Origin: Polyangiaceae bacterium
GTDB taxonomy: Bacteria; Myxococcota_A; Polyangia; Polyangiales; Polyangiaceae
Length of the DNA: 64,000 nt
Direction of reading: 5' to 3'
NCBI GenBank assembly: GCA_016712345.1
Contig: JADJRH010000001.1
Span: 2,418,001 to 2,482,000 of the forward strand
Shown: positions 60,503 through 64,000 of the stretch, piece by piece
How the letters are laid out: each line of letters opens with the position of its first letter
How positions within the stretch are numbered: position 1 is the stretch's first letter
The notes under the pieces: model-generated
What the model was told of the DNA's origin: nothing
Databases searched by the model: none
What the model saw: the letters and a program-made list of their open reading frames with translations, nothing else
Program-made: the position numbers and the translations under genes

Positions 60503-62842
60503 ATGGCCCAGGGCTATCAGAAAATGCAGAGCCGGTCAGTAGGGCCTTCGCAACGGGTTGGGCGCTTTGCATTGCGCTCAGGGCGGCGCCTGGACCATGC
60601 TCGCCGCGTGCGCACCCTTTTTGATCCTCCGCCCGGGGAGCGAAAACCTCCCAAACCCGGCGAGCTTGTCTCCGTCGAGGGGGAAGTTGTGCGCGTTACC
60701 TACGAAAACGACGACACCGGTTTTCGAGTGTTTCGGGTCACAAGAGATGGAAACCCTACCCCTGAAGTGTGGGTGGGTGTTACGCCGCCCGCTTCACCGG
60801 GAACGCGAGTTCGGGCAACCGGAAAGTATGAAGTGGATGCCAAACACGGCACTCAATTTCGTATTGAAACATTGCTTGTGGTGATGCCCGAAACCACGGT
60901 GGGAGTTGAAAAATACCTTGGATCGGGGGTTATTCCCGGCGTTGGGCCCGCCTACGCCAAACGCATCGTTGAAGTGTTTGGTGAAAAGACGCTCTCCATT
61001 TTAGACCAAGACCCGGAGCGAATTCGCGAGGTGCCCGGGTTTGGTGACAAGCGCGCCGACGCGGTGATTAAAGCGTGGAATAACCAGCGAGCCGTGGGTG
61101 CGATTATGATCTTTTTGCAAACGCACGGCGCATCACCGGCATTGGCCACTCGCATTCATAAGCGGTTTGGCACAAGAGCGATTGAGATTGTTTCGCGCGA
61201 TCCTTATCGGCTTTCATTGGATGTTTGGGGCGTTGGGTTTAAGACAGCCGACAGACTGGCACGTTCTATTGGTATCGGCGCCGATGCTCCCGAGCGCGCT
61301 CAAGCGGGTGTTTTGCAAACCCTTCACGATGCGACCGCTCGGGGTCATGTGTACGCACCACGGCCGGCATTGGTTGAACTCTCGGCCAGAATGCTTGAGC
61401 AAGACGATTATCGAGTGGATGCTGCCATTGACCAATTGGCACTCTCCGGCCACGTTGTTATTGAAAATGCCGGCGAAGACATAGCGATTTATCCAAAAGG
61501 TCTATTTGAGGCGGAGTCGAGCGTTGCAGCACGTTTGCGTGAATTGCTCACCGAAAAAGGTGGGGAAACGGCCGAGTCGGGCCGTGAACGTTTAAGAGCC
61601 GCTGTGCCGCCCGCCGTGGAGGCCTTTGAAACGGGATCCAAAGTAAAACTCGCGGCGGCTCAATTAAAGGCTGTTGAAGAGGCGGCTCACCGCAAAGTGC
61701 TTGTGATCACGGGTGGTCCCGGCGTTGGCAAAACAACCATTGTGAAAGCGATATTGGCAGTTTTCGACAGAGCAAAACTGTCATGCAAACTCGCGGCGCC
61801 CACAGGCCGAGCTGCCAAACGAATGAGTGAGGCCACAAAGCGCGAGGCAACAACACTCCATCGACTATTGGAGTTTGACCCGAAAGAGCGCTCTTTTTCG
61901 CGCAATCGAAAACGTCCACTCGATACGCAGGTGCTCATTGTCGACGAAGCATCGATGTTGGATATCGAGCTTGCCAATGCTGTTGTTCAGGCATTACCTG
62001 ACCACGCACGGCTCGTATTCGTGGGAGATGTCGATCAGCTTCCGTCTGTCGGGCCGGGGGCTGTGCTTCGAGACCTCATTTATTCGGACGTTGTGCCCAC
62101 GGTGCGCCTTTCGCAGATCTTTCGGCAGGCTGAAGGCAGTTTAATTGTTGAAAACGCGCACCGTATTCACGAAGGGAAAGCGCCTATTTCGTCGGATCAA
62201 CCGGGTGGGCAGTTTCACATTATTGTTCGAAAAGACGGCGAAAGCGCCGCCGATACCATTCAAAAGATCGTTACCAAAAACATTCCAGATCGATTTGGGC
62301 TTGATCCAAAGCGTGACGTGCAGGTGCTTGTCCCCATGCACCGCGGTGAAACTGGCACCATGGCGCTCAATCAACGGCTTCAAGCGGCGCTCAACCCCAC
62401 GGGGCCGAGTGTGAGTCGGGGCGGGCGGGTCATGCGTGTCGGCGACAAAGTGATGCAGCTCAAAAACGACGCCGAACGTGATGTGTACAACGGCGATGTG
62501 GGGTTCATTCAAGCGATCGATCTCGAAGCGCGCGAGGTGCTTGTTCGTTTCGATGACGATCGCGAGGTGTCCTACGACGAAGGTGATCTCGACGAATTGT
62601 CGCTTGCGTACGCAACGAGCATTCATAAAAGCCAGGGAAGCGAATATCCGGCTGTTGTCATTCCCCTTCTGACCGAGCACTTTGTAATGCTCTCGCGCAA
62701 TCTGTTTTACACGGCGGTAACGCGCGGAAAAAAACTGGTTGTGCTCGTTGCAAACCCCCGCGCAATTCACCTCGCGCTCGCAGAAACTCGAAAAGAAGAG
62801 CGCAAGACGTTTCTCTCCGAGCGACTCCGAATGCGACGTTGA
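60503..62842 (+). CDS. recD2: RecD2-type superfamily 1B helicase
   Basis: A 779-residue 5'-3' DNA helicase of the RecD2 type, active without RecBC and linked to repair and replication stress. The N-terminal OB region (VSVEGEVVRVTYENDDTGF) and the helix-hairpin-helix set (GVIPGVGPAYAKRIVE, VPGFGDKRADAVI) mark RecD2. Helicase motifs follow: Walker A ITGGPGVGKTT, Walker B LIVDEASMLD, GDVDQLPSVGPG, RLSQIFRQA and the C-terminal YATSIHKSQGSEYP with FYTAVTRGKK. The start at 60503 has no strong Shine-Dalgarno; the first 50 residues are basic and poorly conserved, so a later start is possible. The frame is intact. Confidence 0.94.
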   Translation: MAQGYQKMQSRSVGPSQRVGRFALRSGRRLDHARRVRTLFDPPPGERKPPKPGELVSVEGEVVRVTYENDDTGFRVFRVTRDGNPTPEVWVGVTPPASPGTRVRATGKYEVDAKHGTQFRIETLLVVMPETTVGVEKYLGSGVIPGVGPAYAKRIVEVFGEKTLSILDQDPERIREVPGFGDKRADAVIKAWNNQRAVGAIMIFLQTHGASPALATRIHKRFGTRAIEIVSRDPYRLSLDVWGVGFKTADRLARSIGIGADAPERAQAGVLQTLHDATARGHVYAPRPALVELSARMLEQDDYRVDAAIDQLALSGHVVIENAGEDIAIYPKGLFEAESSVAARLRELLTEKGGETAESGRERLRAAVPPAVEAFETGSKVKLAAAQLKAVEEAAHRKVLVITGGPGVGKTTIVKAILAVFDRAKLSCKLAAPTGRAAKRMSEATKREATTLHRLLEFDPKERSFSRNRKRPLDTQVLIVDEASMLDIELANAVVQALPDHARLVFVGDVDQLPSVGPGAVLRDLIYSDVVPTVRLSQIFRQAEGSLIVENAHRIHEGKAPISSDQPGGQFHIIVRKDGESAADTIQKIVTKNIPDRFGLDPKRDVQVLVPMHRGETGTMALNQRLQAALNPTGPSVSRGGRVMRVGDKVMQLKNDAERDVYNGDVGFIQAIDLEAREVLVRFDDDREVSYDEGDLDELSLAYATSIHKSQGSEYPAVVIPLLTEHFVMLSRNLFYTAVTRGKKLVVLVANPRAIHLALAETRKEERKTFLSERLRMRR

Positions 62843-62985
62843 CCCGGCGGGTGCCCGTTGCTAAGTACCGCCCCCTTCTTTCCAGGGGTCGTGCTATGGC
62901 CCAGCGTCCAATTGTGCGTGCTTTGCCGCGGCAACAAGCGCGCGTTCAACGCGGTTTCGCGACAGTCAAGATTCGGAGTTTTTCC

Positions 62986-64000
62986 ATGGCAGAGGCAGAA
63001 AACGGGCAGAACCCGACGGGTCTTCAAATCTCCGGCGGCGCCGCGATCATGGCGCCCGTCAGCGCGTTTCCCAACGGCGTGCCCGGCAATGCGATTATTG
63101 TGCTCCCGCTTTCAAAGCCTTCCGATGAGCTGAAAGAGCAGCTCAACGCGGGTCCAACGGCGCTCACCGTGGAGCAAATGTGGAAGCTCCTCGGCTTCAA
63201 CGGTCCCGCTGTGCAGGTGCAAGACGATCAGGGTCGTCCCATCGCCATCGGTCTTGAAGATCTGCTCGCGGGCCTCGACAAACATTGGCAAGAAGCTCAA
63301 GACGATCTCGGCCGCGGCCGAATTTACGCTCAAGAGCTGATGAAATACGGCCGCCTGCAACGCGCCGAACAGGTGCTTTCCAAGATCGTTGCAAAGGGCG
63401 GCACGGGTGATGACTGGCTTGCCCTCGGCGTTACCCAACTTCAGCAAAAGAAACTCGACAAGGCTGAAGGGACGCTCAAAGGCGCTCAAAACTTGTTGAA
63501 GCAAAATCCCTATCCGTCGCTTCACCTCGCCAAGCTCTTCGCAGAAAAAGAAGACAAAGCGAAAGAGCGTGAGTTTATCGACAAAGCCCTTGAGATCGAG
63601 GCAAACAGCGTTGATGCGTGGGCGCTTCTTTTTCAAACAGTGCGCCGCGACAACGACGGCGATACCGAAAAGGCCGTGAGCGAGTTGGAATCGCTCTCTG
63701 AAAAGAAAAAGGCCGCCGCTGCGTACGTTGCGATCCAAGGCTTTTTTGCCGGGGACGAATCAACGCTCGACAAGGCAATCCAATACGCGAAAAAAGGCGC
63801 CGAGAAATATCCCGACGACACATTGATGTTGCTCTGTCTGTCGGCGCTCTACGGCCAAAAGGGAGATCTCGAAGCGGTGGTGCGATTGCTCGCGCCGCAC
63901 GAAGCCAAGATGACGCGCGACGTGCGACTCGCGAACAACTACTTCGAAGCGCTCTTCCAATCGCGCCAAATCGAAAAAGTCACCAAGCTGCTCAACGCTC
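62986..64000 (+). CDS. Tetratricopeptide-repeat-like protein, 3' end cut by window edge
   Basis: At least 338 codons, open to the end of the window. The first 70 residues are Ala/Pro/Gly-rich (GGAAIMAPVSAFPNG). From about residue 100 it is a chain of helix pairs of the TPR type, such as AQELMKYGRLQRAEQVLSKI, WLALGVTQLQQKKLDKAEGT, and LLCLSALYGQKGDLEAVVRL. No signal peptide or membrane segment. TPR proteins scaffold complexes; no partner is implied here. GGAG lies seven bases before the ATG at 62986. An earlier in-frame ATG at 62896 adds 30 basic residues and is less likely. Confidence 0.8.
   Translation, partial: MAEAENGQNPTGLQISGGAAIMAPVSAFPNGVPGNAIIVLPLSKPSDELKEQLNAGPTALTVEQMWKLLGFNGPAVQVQDDQGRPIAIGLEDLLAGLDKHWQEAQDDLGRGRIYAQELMKYGRLQRAEQVLSKIVAKGGTGDDWLALGVTQLQQKKLDKAEGTLKGAQNLLKQNPYPSLHLAKLFAEKEDKAKEREFIDKALEIEANSVDAWALLFQTVRRDNDGDTEKAVSELESLSEKKKAAAAYVAIQGFFAGDESTLDKAIQYAKKGAEKYPDDTLMLLCLSALYGQKGDLEAVVRLLAPHEAKMTRDVRLANNYFEALFQSRQIEKVTKLLNA

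Overview
The window most likely comes from a member of the Myxococcota (Polyangia-like Deltaproteobacteria in older terms) or a close relative. The evidence is the style of its genes: many lipoproteins whose lipobox cysteine is followed by a long Gly/Ser/Thr linker, a protein with Myxococcus-type cysteine-rich repeats (DUF4215), a tail-anchored Hanks kinase, a histone H1-like Ala/Lys/Pro protein, and a mix of secreted hydrolases with single housekeeping genes. Base composition looks moderately GC-rich (my estimate, high fifties percent). I see 52 protein genes, the first and last cut by the window edges. I found no rRNA, tRNA, CRISPR array, phage or classical insertion sequence.

Layout. 0-5.4 kb: penicillin-binding protein 1A, a Ser/Thr kinase, pgeF, a histone-like DNA-binding protein with a strong terminator, and a poly-threonine lipoprotein. 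6-10.7 kb (minus): an apparent operon pyrH, SurA/PrsA-type foldase, KamA-type radical SAM enzyme, acyl-CoA carboxylase beta subunit. 10.8-16 kb: rpoZ, a methyltransferase, an unknown gene coupled to pyrK and pyrD, and a phosphoesterase. 16.3-18.3 kb: an AAA-ATPase/PD-(D/E)XK protein carrying an in-frame palindromic insertion. 18-23 kb: a vWA lipoprotein, tsaC/sua5, an M15-type peptidase and a TIM-barrel-like lipoprotein. 23-33 kb: prkA, an alpha/beta hydrolase with a coiled-coil protein, a subtilase-lipoprotein-PDZ cluster, a beta-barrel protein and uvrB. 33-42 kb: surface and extracellular proteins (DUF4215 lipoprotein, two GH13 amylases, two cysteine-rich lipoprotein paralogues, an acyltransferase). 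42-54 kb: site-2 protease, PreA-like oxidoreductase, AlkB, a frameshifted RND exporter, acetoacetate decarboxylase-like and MOSC proteins, cysQ, aldo/keto reductase, MFS transporter and a papain-fold-like lipoprotein. 54-64 kb: AlkA glycosylase, a Tat-exported binding protein, an FG-GAP protein, a Tae4-type amidase, a DUF218 protein, a phosphatase, recD2 and a partial TPR protein.

The genes fall into pyrimidine synthesis (pyrH, pyrD, pyrK), DNA repair (uvrB, alkA, alkB, recD2), cell-wall synthesis and editing (PBP1A, pgeF, M15 peptidase, Tae4) and polysaccharide use (two amylases). Many neighbours overlap by ATGA, so short translationally coupled operons are the rule.

The most unusual material is repetitive. 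(1) A 144-bp fold-back element sits in frame inside an ATPase/nuclease gene just before its catalytic aspartate, and a related palindrome lies 7 kb away. (2) Two 315-bp intergenic modules 22.8 kb apart differ at one base by my reading and are embedded in a larger modular CACGGAG repeat found at five loci. (3) The palindrome GTGTACAC occurs about 19 times where about one is expected, in several reading frames and between genes. All three need genome-wide counts to settle what they are.
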